Assembly (NCBI RefSeq): GCF_000682715.1
Contig: NZ_AWFH01000011.1
Coordinates: 1-50,376, forward strand
Length of the DNA: 50,376 bases
DNA from: Hyphomonas atlantica corrig.
GTDB taxonomy: Bacteria > Pseudomonadota > Alphaproteobacteria > Caulobacterales > Hyphomonadaceae
Direction of reading: 5' to 3'
This document shows, one piece after another, positions 30,902-40,076 of this stretch. The translations under genes were made by a program, and so were the position numbers. A model generated the notes under the pieces. That model saw only the letters and a program-made list of their open reading frames with translations, searched no databases and was not told the origin of the DNA. Position 1 is the first letter of the stretch, and each line of letters opens with the position of its first letter.

Positions 30902-31603
30902 TTAGGGCATCTCTGCATCAGCGAGGCGCGGACTGGGATAGACATCGGCCAGCAGGAGCAGGCTTTTTTCAATCCGCTCGCTGACGGTCATTTTGTAAAG
31001 CTCGATATCGATATTATACGTTTGAAAGAGGGCTTCGGCAGTTTTATAATGGCCATACCCTATCAGATAGGTTTTACGGTCACCGCTTTCGCGCGTTTCG
31101 ACAAACCGATCCTTTGCTTTTTCGATTTGATCGGCGATGGCTCTAGCCATGGACGAGGGTTCCGCAGAAGACCCAGCTTCATGCTGCGGTATTTGACGCA
31201 GGCCGTTTATCGCTGCCTCGAATTCGGCCTCCACGCCAGACTTTGTCAGAATGGCCATCTGCGCTTGGTAGACCCATTGATTGAGCCGGGCGCGGTCGTC
31301 ATCAGTTAAAAGGCTCGCAGGCAAAGATGTGATCAGCATTTCAGCGTCAGTCAGCAGATTATCCGAGATGAGATCTTCGCTGACGGAGGACGCCGCCAAA
31401 GCGGCGCGCAAACGCGCTTCGACATCAATGCGGGCAAAGGTCGCCTCCAATGTTGCACGTTCTACGGGCGAAGAGGCCGCAATCTGGAGTGGGGATGCGG
31501 CCTGCTGATCAATTGCGAGTTTTACCCGGAAGGATATCGCAAGCACGGCCCCGACTAAGAACGCAGCAATCAGCCAAGGCAAAGGCGGCGGGGACATTTT
31601 CAT
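30902..31603 (-). CDS. Membrane-anchored protein of unknown function
   Basis: A 233-aa protein with one N-terminal membrane helix (PPPLPWLIAAFLVGAVLAIS) and a helical periplasmic or cytoplasmic domain rich in Ala, Glu and Leu. A later segment (YLIGYGHYKTAEALFQTYN) might form part of a ligand or protein interface. No known motif is seen. It overlaps the 3' end of nhaA by 4 bp, so it is translated with that antiporter and may be an accessory or regulatory factor of it. Confidence 0.75.
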   Translation of the reverse strand: MKMSPPPLPWLIAAFLVGAVLAISFRVKLAIDQQAASPLQIAASSPVERATLEATFARIDVEARLRAALAASSVSEDLISDNLLTDAEMLITSLPASLLTDDDRARLNQWVYQAQMAILTKSGVEAEFEAAINGLRQIPQHEAGSSAEPSSMARAIADQIEKAKDRFVETRESGDRKTYLIGYGHYKTAEALFQTYNIDIELYKMTVSERIEKSLLLLADVYPSPRLADAEMP

Positions 31604-32802
31604 CGGCGAGACCTCTCTTCGGATTCGGCAGGCTGGGGGCTCTCAGCCGCCAAGGTTAGCACGCCCAATCCTGTAACGGCAGAGAGGGTCGATGCGATGA
31701 TCACGCTTAGCGTGACCCCTTGCAAGGCGGCGGGATGGTCGAACGCGAGCGCCGCCACAAACAGGCTAATTGTAAAGCCCACTCCGGCGAGGAGAGACGC
31801 GCCCAGCAAATGCAGCCAGGTGATAGCCGGCGGGAGCTTTCCAAGGCCGCTAACGACCGCTAGGGCCGCCGCGCCAAATACGCCGAGAGGTTTGCCAATA
31901 AAAAGCCCGAACCCCGCGCCGAGGCTCGCCGGACCGATAAGGGCCGCAGAAGACATGCCCGCCAGGTGAATGCCTGAATTGAAAAAAGCAAAAACCGGTA
32001 CGACACCGTACGCGACCCACGGTCTCATGCCGGTTTCAACGATTGAAAGCATTGGGCGTCCTCTAACCGACAGCGGAATCGTCCACGCTACGAGGACACC
32101 GGCAATTGTGGCATGGACGCCTGATTCAAGGACTGCAACCCAAACGAAAATTCCAATCAAAACGTAAGGCGTCATATGCGTGACCCTCAGGCGGTTCAGC
32201 CCAATCAGGCCAACCAGTCCGGCTGCAGCCAAGGCAAGCGAAACCAGACTCAATCCTTCGGTGTAGAAGAGCGCGATAATCACCAATGTTCCAAAATCGT
32301 CGAACACGGCGAGCGCCATTAGGAACACTTTGAGCGTCGATGGGATACGCGTGCCAAGCACAGACAAGACGGCGAGCGCGAGAACAATATCGGTGGCGAC
32401 TGGTACGGCCCAACCATGCTGGGTTTCCGGGTTGCCCGCGTTAAACAAAAGATAGACTGCGGCGGGGACGAGCATGCCCCCCAGGGCGCCGATCGCGGGA
32501 AGGGCGATCTTGCGCGGCGAGGCGAGGTCGCCGACCAGGACTTCGCGCTTGATTTCGAGCCCAATCGCAAAAAAGAAGAAGACCATCAGGCCTTCATTGA
32601 TCCAGTCGACCAACGGCTTGGACAATCCAACAGCGCCAACCTGCAACGACAAAGGCGTGTGGTGGATCAGATCATAGATTTCAACTGCCGGTGAATTCAC
32701 CCAGGCGAAGGCCAATAGCATCGCTGCAAAAACCGCCAATGCAGCATGCTGCGTTGAAGCAGGTGACGCGCCGCTATCAATTGTTGCAAGAGATCTGGCC
32801 AA
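31600..32802 (-). CDS. nhaA: Na+/H+ antiporter NhaA
   Basis: A 400-aa antiporter of the NhaA family with about 12 membrane helices. Family segments include FFFAIGLEIKREVLVGDLAS, GALGGMLVPAAVYLLFN, ATDIVLALAVLSVLGTRIP and ALAVFDDFGTLVIIALFYT (the paired Asp residues that bind Na+/H+), plus SGIHATIAG-like and VGFTISLFVAALAF. It exports sodium in exchange for protons, which suits a marine or saline setting. A 263-bp region upstream separates it from the phosphoribosyltransferase gene and holds nothing obvious. Confidence 0.94.
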   Translation of the reverse strand: MARSLATIDSGASPASTQHAALAVFAAMLLAFAWVNSPAVEIYDLIHHTPLSLQVGAVGLSKPLVDWINEGLMVFFFFAIGLEIKREVLVGDLASPRKIALPAIGALGGMLVPAAVYLLFNAGNPETQHGWAVPVATDIVLALAVLSVLGTRIPSTLKVFLMALAVFDDFGTLVIIALFYTEGLSLVSLALAAAGLVGLIGLNRLRVTHMTPYVLIGIFVWVAVLESGVHATIAGVLVAWTIPLSVRGRPMLSIVETGMRPWVAYGVVPVFAFFNSGIHLAGMSSAALIGPASLGAGFGLFIGKPLGVFGAAALAVVSGLGKLPPAITWLHLLGASLLAGVGFTISLFVAALAFDHPAALQGVTLSVIIASTLSAVTGLGVLTLAAESPQPAESEERSRR

Positions 32803-33065
32803 ACCTTTTCATGCTCACCGGTCGATTTGCAGGTATGGTTCAGTACGTCTGAGGCAGCTCCATCCCTTGAAAACGCGGCCCGGTCATCTCAGAAATCTGA
32901 GTAAAGTCGCCTTCTGAAACGACTCTGCTTAGAGTTGGAAGAATGGGTGAAGCCCCTTCCAGCGGATATTTGACTGTGCTCAGCATTGAAGCCCTGTTCG
33001 AATGTCTCGATCATCACGATATGCTTCCCGCGTGTCAGAACTTGGAGCTGAAGGATTGATTGCTG

Positions 33066-33719
33066 CTAAACCGGTGCAAAGCCGAAGGCTGCGGCGGCGG
33101 GTTCATCGGGAAAGACGCGACGTGCGATGAACAGACCAATAATTTGCGCATTCGGAAATCTCGCGCGCAGCGTATCTGACATGGCGCGAAAATGAGTGCC
33201 TGCCGTAATGACGTCATCTACAATCGCGATTGCGGTTGGCGGTGGGTCGCAGAGTGCTTCGTCGATGGCATAGACCTCCATCAGCTCGTCGACGGTGACC
33301 CGATCATCATTTTCGTGCGAGGCGCGGGTGCTTTGCGTCTGGTAGACAAGGTCGCGGGCGTCGACCTCATCGTCAATTCCTTCACAAATCCGCCGCATGC
33401 GGTCGTCATATTCAGCATGGTCGCGCGCCTTTGAAGGCGGAATAGGTACAAATGTCAGCCGTTCGATCACGTCTTCCGGCAAGGCGAGCGTCAAATCATC
33501 AGAGCATCGACCTATATCGCGCGTCTTGTAAGCCCATTGCCGCGTTCCGCGTGTCAGCGGGCTTTTTTTAATATTGGCGATGAGTTGATTAGTTGCGCTA
33601 TAGCGAAAGCCCTGTCCGGTCGTATACTCGTACAAGAAATAACAGCTATCGTCTTCGGAAAGGTGAAAATGCAGCTCTCGAAGCGACTCATCGATTTTAG
33701 TTAGTCGCAGGTCAGCCAA
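33066..33719 (-). CDS. Phosphoribosyltransferase-like protein (ComF-like) paired with DprA
   Basis: A 217-aa protein with a type I phosphoribosyltransferase core: FVPIPPSKARDHAEYDDRM and the PRPP-binding loop TAIAIVDDVITAGTHFRAM. The N-terminal ~80 residues are specific to this group and lack the zinc finger of true ComF. It begins at a TTG codon and overlaps the DprA-like gene by 8 bp, so the two are translationally coupled. In natural competence ComF and DprA both process incoming DNA, but such SLOG-fold/PRTase pairs also occur in predicted conflict systems. The substrate is unknown. Confidence 0.82.
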   Translation of the reverse strand: MADLRLTKIDESLRELHFHLSEDDSCYFLYEYTTGQGFRYSATNQLIANIKKSPLTRGTRQWAYKTRDIGRCSDDLTLALPEDVIERLTFVPIPPSKARDHAEYDDRMRRICEGIDDEVDARDLVYQTQSTRASHENDDRVTVDELMEVYAIDEALCDPPPTAIAIVDDVITAGTHFRAMSDTLRARFPNAQIIGLFIARRVFPDEPAAAAFGFAPV

Positions 33720-34602
33720 GAGCGCCCCAGATGTCTTCGGGATCGCGTACGCGAATTGCGCCTTGATCGGCGAAGCGTTCCGGCCATTTTAACCCCTGGT
33801 CGAAGCAAGCGTTCAAAATGAACAGTTTGCGGCCCTGATGAATTGCGGCGCGAGCTTGGGTGAGCGTTCCGGATGTTTCACTGGCTTCAACAATAATCGT
33901 TGCTTCGGTGAGGGCGCTCATCGTCACATTTCGTTCCGGAAAAAAGGTGCGATTTGCGCGATAGTCTTGGGCATCATAGCGTAGGGCGGGCACTTGACTG
34001 ATCAGCAGAAAATCATTTGCGATGCGTTCCTGCAGCGCCTTGTTATGTTTGGGGTAGACATGGTGCAATGGCGTCCCGATCACAGTGATCGTTTTTCCGC
34101 CTGCTTCAAGCGCCGCCATATGTGCGGCCGTGTCGATCCCTTGAGCCAGTCCTGAGACGACTGTGATGTCTCGCTCTACGAGATGGCGCGCCAGCCGGGC
34201 TGCGCGCCTTTGGCCCTCTATGGAGGCCTTGCGGCTGCCGACAATGGCGACGGAGCGGGTTTCTGTCAGTTCCCATGTGCCGCGATAATAAAGCAGTTCG
34301 ATGGGGTGGCGCGCCTCGCGTAGACGTTTGGGGTAATCGCCTGCCTTATTCACCCGCACACCGAAGCGAGAAATGCCTGCGTCTTTGAACTTTTTGAGCA
34401 CTTTACTGGCGGCCGCATCTGCAGTCCTGGGGTCTACGAAATCTGACGGCAGAGCAAGCCGATCAGCTCGAAATCTGTCGGCAAGTGATTTGAAGCTTGC
34501 ACCTTTTTCGAGCCAGAGTGCTTCATACGCGCCAAGTTCCCGAAACGGCGAAACGGCCTGCAAAGCAGGCTCGAGATCTCTTGGTTTGAGTGCCAGGGAC
34601 AA
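33712..34602 (-). CDS. dprA-like: DprA/Smf-like DNA-processing protein (SLOG fold)
   Basis: A 296-aa protein with the DprA/Smf Rossmann-like domain: LLYYRGTWELTETRSVAIVG, SRKASIEGQRRAA, VVSGLAQGIDTAAHMAALEA, GKTITVIGTPLHHVYPKHN and later EASETSGTLTQARAAIHQGR. The N-terminal region (about 100 residues) differs from typical DprA and the C-terminal winged helix is absent. The start is TTG at 34602 with a strong GGGGAGG site. A perfect LexA box lies 127 bp upstream, so this pair is probably induced by DNA damage. It could act in recombination or, like other SLOG proteins, in phage defence. Confidence 0.85.
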   Translation of the reverse strand: MSLALKPRDLEPALQAVSPFRELGAYEALWLEKGASFKSLADRFRADRLALPSDFVDPRTADAAASKVLKKFKDAGISRFGVRVNKAGDYPKRLREARHPIELLYYRGTWELTETRSVAIVGSRKASIEGQRRAARLARHLVERDITVVSGLAQGIDTAAHMAALEAGGKTITVIGTPLHHVYPKHNKALQERIANDFLLISQVPALRYDAQDYRANRTFFPERNVTMSALTEATIIVEASETSGTLTQARAAIHQGRKLFILNACFDQGLKWPERFADQGAIRVRDPEDIWGALG

Positions 34603-34728
34603 GACGTCACCTCCCCTCGTTAACGCGCTTTCTTAAGACCGTTCTTGACGCATATTCGCCTTTCGACAAGTGAAAGCCGGACAATGCGGAAAACATGCCG
34701 CATCGTCTTTTGTGAATCCGTGTTGCTT

Positions 34729-34743
34729 GTTCATGTATTGTTC
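34729..34743. promoter_or_regulatory. LexA (SOS) box GTTC-N7-GTTC
   Basis: GTTC at 34729-34732 and GTTC at 34740-34743 are separated by exactly seven bases, the alphaproteobacterial LexA consensus. It sits in the 199-bp gap upstream of the dprA-like gene and downstream of the aidB stop, so the dprA-like operon is the only sensible target. Confidence 0.7.
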
Positions 34744-34801
34744 TTTTCTGGTGGCTTGTCAATGCCGTCTGTTATTCTGGCCTCTATCGACTGTGTACGG
34801 A

Positions 34802-36451
34802 TCAGCCCAACATCCAGCTTGTCGCCCGCACGATCGGGTTGTCGAGATCGACTTGAACGCCAAACGCGCCCCAGATTGGGGTTGGATGGGTGATACGGGT
34901 TTGCACATACATCTTCCTTAAAGACGGGTCGGTGAGTGCATCGGCTGAGAATACGAGCGCGGCCTGCTGCGCGAAGAGGCGCAGATTGTCTGGCCGCTCG
35001 GATCGAAGTTTACTGGCCAGCGTTTCTGTCTCTGGGATGTCGGCGGCGATCCGTTTGAGCTCTTCGTTGAAGACTTTTCGTACAGCCTCGTCGGACAAGG
35101 CGCGCTGCAAGTCGAGCGCCATAATGTTACCAGAGCCCTCCCAAATCGCGTTGAGCGGGGAGGTCCTGAATAGCCTTGCCATGCCGGTCTCTTCGACGAA
35201 TCCGACCCCGCCAAAACACTCCAAAGCTTCGCTCACAACATCTGGCTGCCGTTTACATATCCAGAACTTCGCAAGCGGCGTCAACGCCCGGCTCAATGCG
35301 GCTTCGCGTTCATTGTCGGCACTGAGATCAAATCCCGCACCAACGCGCAGGGTTAGCGCGATCGCCGCTTCACTCTCGAGTGTGAGATCGGCGATCACAC
35401 CGCGCATGAGGGGTTGGTCAATCAGGGTCTTCTGAAAGGCTGTTCGCTGACTGACATGAAACGCCGCCCGGCAGACAGCCTGACGCATGCCGGCCGCCGA
35501 CCCTATCATGCAGTCATAGCGCGTGTGGTGCGCCATCTGGATAATGGTTGCAATCCCGCGGCCAGGCGCGCCGATCCGTCTTGCATAGGCGCTGCGATAC
35601 TCAATCTCAGATGAAGCATTGGAACGATCGCCCATCTTGTCTTTCAGGCGTTGTATCTCGATTTGGTTGCGTGAACCGTCTGGGCGCCAGCGCGGCGCCA
35701 GAAAGCAAGACAAACCACCTTCTTCATAGGCCAGCGTCAAAAACGCATCGCACATTGGCGCCGAGCAAAACCATTTATGCCCGACCAGTTCGACTTCGTC
35801 ATCTGAGAGCGCATGCGCGCGCGTCGTATTCGCGCGCAGGTCGGATCCGCCTTGTTTCTCGGTCATCGCCATGCCGATGGTCGCCGCCGATTTATGTTCT
35901 ATCGGCATGGCGTTCGGGTCATAGTCTGGCGCGCGAGCGCTCTCGGCCCAACCGTTCGCCCAGTCCGCTCGCCTCAGGATCGGTTGGGCTGCATAGGTCA
36001 TAGACATGGGGCAGGTCACGCCGCTATCGGCCCAGCTCATCATGTAAAGGAGCGCCGCATGGGCGATCTGCCCGCCTGCTGGATCGGTCCAGGCGCGCGA
36101 GGATACTCCGCCCTGGAGGCCAATTTTCATCAGCTGATGATAGGCAGGATGAAACTCGACCTCGTCGATGCGCTCGCCCTGGGCGTTGAAGGCTTTCAGG
36201 CGCGGCGGGTGTTCGTCAGCCTGTCGCCCGAGCTCCCGGGTATGGTGCGCCCCGGCTTCTTTCGCGAAAGTGGCGAGATGGGTCATATGGTGGGTAGCTG
36301 TGTCTCGCTCATCGCGGTTTGCATCGCACCTTGCAAAGGCGGCCATGAGCGGTTCAGCCAGGGCCGGGTCCTGCAGCGGATCAAGATCGCCTGGTTGCCT
36401 TGGTTGATTGGTGACGTCGTGCGTGGATAGCTCGGTTCGGGGTTTATACAT
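34802..36451 (-). CDS. aidB: AidB-like acyl-CoA dehydrogenase
   Basis: A 549-aa flavoprotein of the AidB branch of acyl-CoA dehydrogenases. AidB-specific features are TELSTHDVTNQPRQPGD at the N-terminus, AATIGMAMTEKQGGSDLRAN, HTRYDCMIGSAAGMRQAV and ALECFGGVGFVEETGMARL with NAIWEGSGNIMALDLQRAL. In E. coli AidB is part of the adaptive response to alkylating agents and binds DNA. I chose the ATG at 36451 because the homologous N-terminus begins MYKPRTELS; an upstream GTG at 36481 is possible. The gene precedes the SOS-linked dprA-like pair but is separated from it by the LexA box. Confidence 0.92.
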   Translation of the reverse strand: MYKPRTELSTHDVTNQPRQPGDLDPLQDPALAEPLMAAFARCDANRDERDTATHHMTHLATFAKEAGAHHTRELGRQADEHPPRLKAFNAQGERIDEVEFHPAYHQLMKIGLQGGVSSRAWTDPAGGQIAHAALLYMMSWADSGVTCPMSMTYAAQPILRRADWANGWAESARAPDYDPNAMPIEHKSAATIGMAMTEKQGGSDLRANTTRAHALSDDEVELVGHKWFCSAPMCDAFLTLAYEEGGLSCFLAPRWRPDGSRNQIEIQRLKDKMGDRSNASSEIEYRSAYARRIGAPGRGIATIIQMAHHTRYDCMIGSAAGMRQAVCRAAFHVSQRTAFQKTLIDQPLMRGVIADLTLESEAAIALTLRVGAGFDLSADNEREAALSRALTPLAKFWICKRQPDVVSEALECFGGVGFVEETGMARLFRTSPLNAIWEGSGNIMALDLQRALSDEAVRKVFNEELKRIAADIPETETLASKLRSERPDNLRLFAQQAALVFSADALTDPSLRKMYVQTRITHPTPIWGAFGVQVDLDNPIVRATSWMLG

Positions 36452-36505
36452 GATGGCTAAAATAGCAGTTTTGGAGCGCACCGTCGCTCGACGATTTGTC
36501 TCGCC

Positions 36506-37180
36506 TCATGTTTCCTTCTTGGTCGCCGTGTAAAGCGAGATGGATCCCGTCGGCGTCAGCGTCACACTGCGCTCCATAATATCTGAGAAACCGGCGTTCG
36601 CCATGAAGTCGGGCAATCGGCCATCTTTATTGGCTCTGGTATCGCTGTATCCATCGGTCAGACGAACGAGATTAAATGCGAGTTTCATAGAAATGGAGCG
36701 TTGCCGGCCATAATCGGCGAGCAAGAGCGTGCCGCCTGGTTTGAGGAGCCGAAAAGCGTTCTGAAGGATGCTCTTCTTCACTGGGACTGGGCATTGGTGA
36801 AGCACAAGACTGGTCAGAACCTTGTCCACCGTTCCAGGCGGGAGCCTGTTATCGACCGCCGCGTCTCCCATTGCCGTTATGAACTCTAATTCGGTTCCTG
36901 TCTTCGCCGCTTTCATTTCGGCGATCAGCCGGATGTCCGGGTCGGGATCAATCGCGACCATACGGGCGCCCGGCTGTGTGGTCTTTATCAGGATTGCCAT
37001 GCTTGCCGTCCCGGCACCGATATCGACAATCGTTTCGCCATTTTCAGGCGCAAGCGCCTCGAGAAGTTTGGCGCGCCATTGCTTCTCCCGGGTGAGCAGC
37101 GCGATGACACGATCGTAAAGTCCGATCGAGCCGCGTGGGCCGAGGGCGGGGGTGAAATCAGGAGACTGAGTCTTGGTCAT
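36506..37180 (-). CDS. Class I SAM-dependent methyltransferase
   Basis: A 224-aa methyltransferase with motif I in ETIVDIGAGTASMAILIKTT, an acidic loop at MVAIDPDPDIRLI and the motif post-I/IV region KVLTSLVLHQCPVP, then LLKPGGTLLLADYGR. It resembles UbiE/MenG-like small-molecule methyltransferases. The N-terminus (GLYDRVIALLTREKQWR) is typical of that group. No substrate can be named. It lies 54 bp upstream of aidB in the same direction. Confidence 0.85.
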   Translation of the reverse strand: MTKTQSPDFTPALGPRGSIGLYDRVIALLTREKQWRAKLLEALAPENGETIVDIGAGTASMAILIKTTQPGARMVAIDPDPDIRLIAEMKAAKTGTELEFITAMGDAAVDNRLPPGTVDKVLTSLVLHQCPVPVKKSILQNAFRLLKPGGTLLLADYGRQRSISMKLAFNLVRLTDGYSDTRANKDGRLPDFMANAGFSDIMERSVTLTPTGSISLYTATKKET

Positions 37181-37384
37181 CGGGCAATCTTAAAGCGGTA
37201 CGCGGTGGACCGTATTGAACGATTCAACGCTCCAATCTGCAAGTTGAGTGGAATCAATTTCACGTGCGTACTTAATATGCCTACCGAATTAGGGGTTGGG
37301 CATTCGTTTCGGTGCCACGATCACAACTCTTGTTTGAACAAAGGGGCCGTTTCGGGACCAAAATAAGAGAAGGGCTTGCGAGGT

Positions 37385-38407
37385 ATGAAAATCGCCATCT
37401 TTGAAATAGACGAGCCGCATAAAAGGCCGTTTGAACGATTGGCGTCTAGGCATTGGGTGCGGTCGACTGAAGCGAGACTGTCTGAGCAAAATGTCGAAGA
37501 CTTTCATTGGGCTGAAATTATTTCGGTGTTTATCAACTCGCGCATCGATGATTCAGTTTTAGAGAAACTTCCGTCGCTAAAGATGATCACAACTCGATCC
37601 ACCGGATTTGAGCACATAGATCTGGTAGCTTGTGAAAAACGCAATATCTCGGTGTGTCATGTTCCTGGATATGGTGAAAACTCTGTAGCGGAACACGTGT
37701 TTGCTCTTCTTTTGACGATCAGCCACCGCATGCTTGCCGCTACCAAACGCACGAAATCGGGCCATTTTTCGCCGGAAGACCTTATCGGTTTCGACCTCGC
37801 AGGAAAGACACTAGGTGTTATCGGTGCGGGCGCTATTGGTCGCCGGGTCATCGAAATTGCATATGGATTTAGTATGCGGGTGATCGTCCACGACATCGCT
37901 GAAACGCCCGATTCCGAACGTGGTAAACCGACATCGATTATGGGATTTGATGAGCTGCTAGCCGAGGCGGATATCATTTCTCTGCATCTACCTTTGACGG
38001 CTCAATCCAAGGGCCTTTTTTCCAGCGACGTGTTCGCAAGGATGAAGCATGGCGCAATTTTGATTAACACCGCGCGAGGTGGCCTTGTCGACAATGAGGC
38101 GCTCATTCATGCGCTAAACACTGGCCAGCTTTTCGCAGCCGGGTTGGATGTGGTAGAGGATGAGGCGTTGCTTATTGAGGAAGCTGAGTTGGTCTGTGGG
38201 GTCGATTGTGCCCGGCGTGACTTAGAAATCAGCTCGAGAGCGCGGACTTTGCTCAACATGCCAAACGTTGTCGCGACGCCGCATTCGGCCTTTTACACCC
38301 ACGAAGCAATGCAAAGAATCGCAGACACCACGATAGAAAGCATAGAGTCGTTCGTTCATGGCACACCAATAAATCTCGTTTTCAACTCGAAACAAAATAC
38401 TGCCTAG
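37385..38407 (+). CDS. D-isomer-specific 2-hydroxyacid dehydrogenase
   Basis: A 340-aa NAD-dependent dehydrogenase of the D-lactate dehydrogenase/phosphite dehydrogenase superfamily. The dinucleotide-binding motif is GKTLGVIGAGAIGRRVIEIA; the catalytic Arg is in LINTARGGLVDNEAL, the Glu in GLDVVEDEALL and the His in VVATPHSAFYTHEA. N-terminal TTRSTGFEHIDLVACEKRNI is typical of the D-lactate dehydrogenase type. The ATG at 37385 (MKIAIFEID) is the likely start. It is followed after 10 bp by the type II GAPDH fragment, suggesting a former operon interconverting three-carbon acids. Confidence 0.9.
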   Translation: MKIAIFEIDEPHKRPFERLASRHWVRSTEARLSEQNVEDFHWAEIISVFINSRIDDSVLEKLPSLKMITTRSTGFEHIDLVACEKRNISVCHVPGYGENSVAEHVFALLLTISHRMLAATKRTKSGHFSPEDLIGFDLAGKTLGVIGAGAIGRRVIEIAYGFSMRVIVHDIAETPDSERGKPTSIMGFDELLAEADIISLHLPLTAQSKGLFSSDVFARMKHGAILINTARGGLVDNEALIHALNTGQLFAAGLDVVEDEALLIEEAELVCGVDCARRDLEISSRARTLLNMPNVVATPHSAFYTHEAMQRIADTTIESIESFVHGTPINLVFNSKQNTA

Positions 38408-38417
38408 GATTATTCAC

Positions 38418-38681
38418 ATGCAAAAAAAAGCTCATGTTGCCATCGTAGGCTATGGCGTCATCGGAAAACGAGTTGCCGACGCCGTGAGCGTTCAAGACGA
38501 CATGCAACTGGTCGGTATCGCTGATACTTCATCTTCAATGCGCGTGCGTGTCGCCAGCGCAAAAGGATATCAAGTCTACTCCGCAACAAAAGACGCAGGC
38601 GTTCGAATGAAGGCGTCTCGTGTTTCGCTTGCAGGGCATTTGGAAGACTTATTGGCGAAGTGTCCGTTTTCAAACGGTTGA
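38418..38681 (+). pseudogene. Type II (archaeal-type) GAPDH, N-terminal fragment
   Basis: The ~80 recognisable residues match the N-terminus of type II glyceraldehyde-3-phosphate dehydrogenase: VAIVGYGVIGKRVADAVSVQ, DDMQLVGIADTSSS, GYQVYSATKDAGVRMKAS and AGHLEDLLAK. The usual length is about 340 aa. The IS3-family element begins at 38679, but joining the sequences on either side of it gives ...CPFSNGR followed at once by TGA. The gene was therefore already truncated at about LLAK when the element arrived. No catalytic domain remains. Confidence 0.8.
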
Positions 38682-38730
38682 GACATTCTGATGCTTTTGG
38701 ATCAGGAGAGATTGGCTCATCTGGTTTGGT

Positions 38731-39711
38731 TTAATCAGTAGATTTTGCGTGATGCAAGCGGCGTAGTTTCATGGTCCTCCATTTGGTTTGGGCACGTTGC
38801 TGCAGGATTTCATCGCCTCGACCGAAGTAGACATCTGCGGGCGTGAGATTGTTCAGGCTCTCATGATAGCGGCGATGATTGTAGTGATCGACAAAGGCGT
38901 CGATCTCATGGGTGAGGTCACCGGGCAGGAAGTAGTTTTCCAATAGGATGCGGTTTTTGAGCGTCTGGTGCCAGCGCTCGATCTTGCCCTGGGTCTGTGG
39001 ATGGTAAGGCGCTCCGCGCGTGTGGGTGAAGCCTTCTTCGGCAAGCCAATCGGCAAATTGTTCAGATACGTAAGACGGTCCATTGTCCGAGAGGATACGA
39101 GGCCGGTGTCTGACTTTGATCTGATCAAGCCCTGAGGCTTGCAAAGCGAGGTTCAGGGTTTCCTGCGCATCGATGGAGGCCATGTTGGTGCAGAGCTTCC
39201 AGCTGACGATATAACGCGAGAAATCATCCAGAACGGTGGAGAGGTAATACCAGCCCCAACCAATCACTTTCAGATAGGTGAAGTCGGTCTGCCACATCTC
39301 ATTTGGGCGCGTCGTCTTATCCTTGAACTCATCGGCCGCCTTGATGACGATGAAAGCTGGGCTGGGGATCAGGTCTTTGGCCTTCAGGATGCGATAGACG
39401 CTGGCTTCTGAGATGAAGTAGCGCTTCTCATCGGTTAAGGTCACAGCCAGTTCACGTGGACTGAGGTCGGTGCGGTCCAAGGCCATTTTGACGACCGCGT
39501 TGCGAATATCATCCGGGATACGGTTCCAGGTCAATTTGGGGCCGCAGCGCCGGTCTTCCAGGGCATCGATGCCGCCTTGCTGCCAGGCATCATACCAGCG
39601 ATAGAAAGTCGCGCGCGAAACACCGATCTGTTCCAGCGTGCGTTTGATCGGCTGATGCGATTGCTCGACCAGGTGAATGATCTCCAGCTTCTCAGATGCA
39701 GGGTATCTCAT
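38731..39711 (-). CDS. IS3-family transposase OrfB
   Basis: A 326-aa transposase with its own N-terminal helix-turn-helix (IIHLVEQSHQPIKRTLEQIG, VSRATFYRWYDAW) and an integrase core. DDE residues are in MWQTDFTYLKVIGWGWYYLS (Asp), RILSDNGPSY (Asp) and GKIERWHQTLKNRI (Glu). The C-terminus has YNHRRYHESLNNLTP. It overlaps orfA by 4 bp (ATGA), so it can be made by translational coupling or by -1 slippage on an A7 run in orfA. Confidence 0.93.
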   Translation of the reverse strand: MRYPASEKLEIIHLVEQSHQPIKRTLEQIGVSRATFYRWYDAWQQGGIDALEDRRCGPKLTWNRIPDDIRNAVVKMALDRTDLSPRELAVTLTDEKRYFISEASVYRILKAKDLIPSPAFIVIKAADEFKDKTTRPNEMWQTDFTYLKVIGWGWYYLSTVLDDFSRYIVSWKLCTNMASIDAQETLNLALQASGLDQIKVRHRPRILSDNGPSYVSEQFADWLAEEGFTHTRGAPYHPQTQGKIERWHQTLKNRILLENYFLPGDLTHEIDAFVDHYNHRRYHESLNNLTPADVYFGRGDEILQQRAQTKWRTMKLRRLHHAKSTD

Positions 39712-40076
39712 ATGTCGTCGTCCCCATCCGCAATCACGCTTTTTTTGAGTACGCGATTTTCCAGGGTCAGGTCCGCAACGACCTCCTTGAGGTCGCGCAT
39801 CTCACGGCGCATCTCCACGACTTCATCGCTGCGGGCTTCGCGTTGGGTGTCACCAGCCAAGCGTTTCTTTCCCGCCTCCATGAAGTCTTTCGACCAGCTA
39901 TAATACTGGCTCTGGGCAATGCCTTCCCGACGGCACAACTCGGCAATCGAATGCTCACCGCGCATGCCTTCCAGGACAATGCGGATCTTCTCTTCAGCTG
40001 AATATTTGCGCCGGGTGCGGCGCTTCACCGACTTTATGTGCTGTTCGGCACTTTCGGATTTTTTGCTCATCTTCAC
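39708..40076 (-). CDS. IS3-family transposase OrfA
   Basis: A 122-aa protein with a helix-turn-helix of the transposase_8 type (EKIRIVLEGMRGEHSIAELC, RREGIAQSQYYSWSKDFMEA) and a C-terminal coiled coil (EMRREMRDLKEVVADLTLEN). A run of seven A residues (minus strand; 39740-39746) near the 3' end is in position for -1 frameshifting into orfB. Confidence 0.92.
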   Translation of the reverse strand: MKMSKKSESAEQHIKSVKRRTRRKYSAEEKIRIVLEGMRGEHSIAELCRREGIAQSQYYSWSKDFMEAGKKRLAGDTQREARSDEVVEMRREMRDLKEVVADLTLENRVLKKSVIADGDDDI

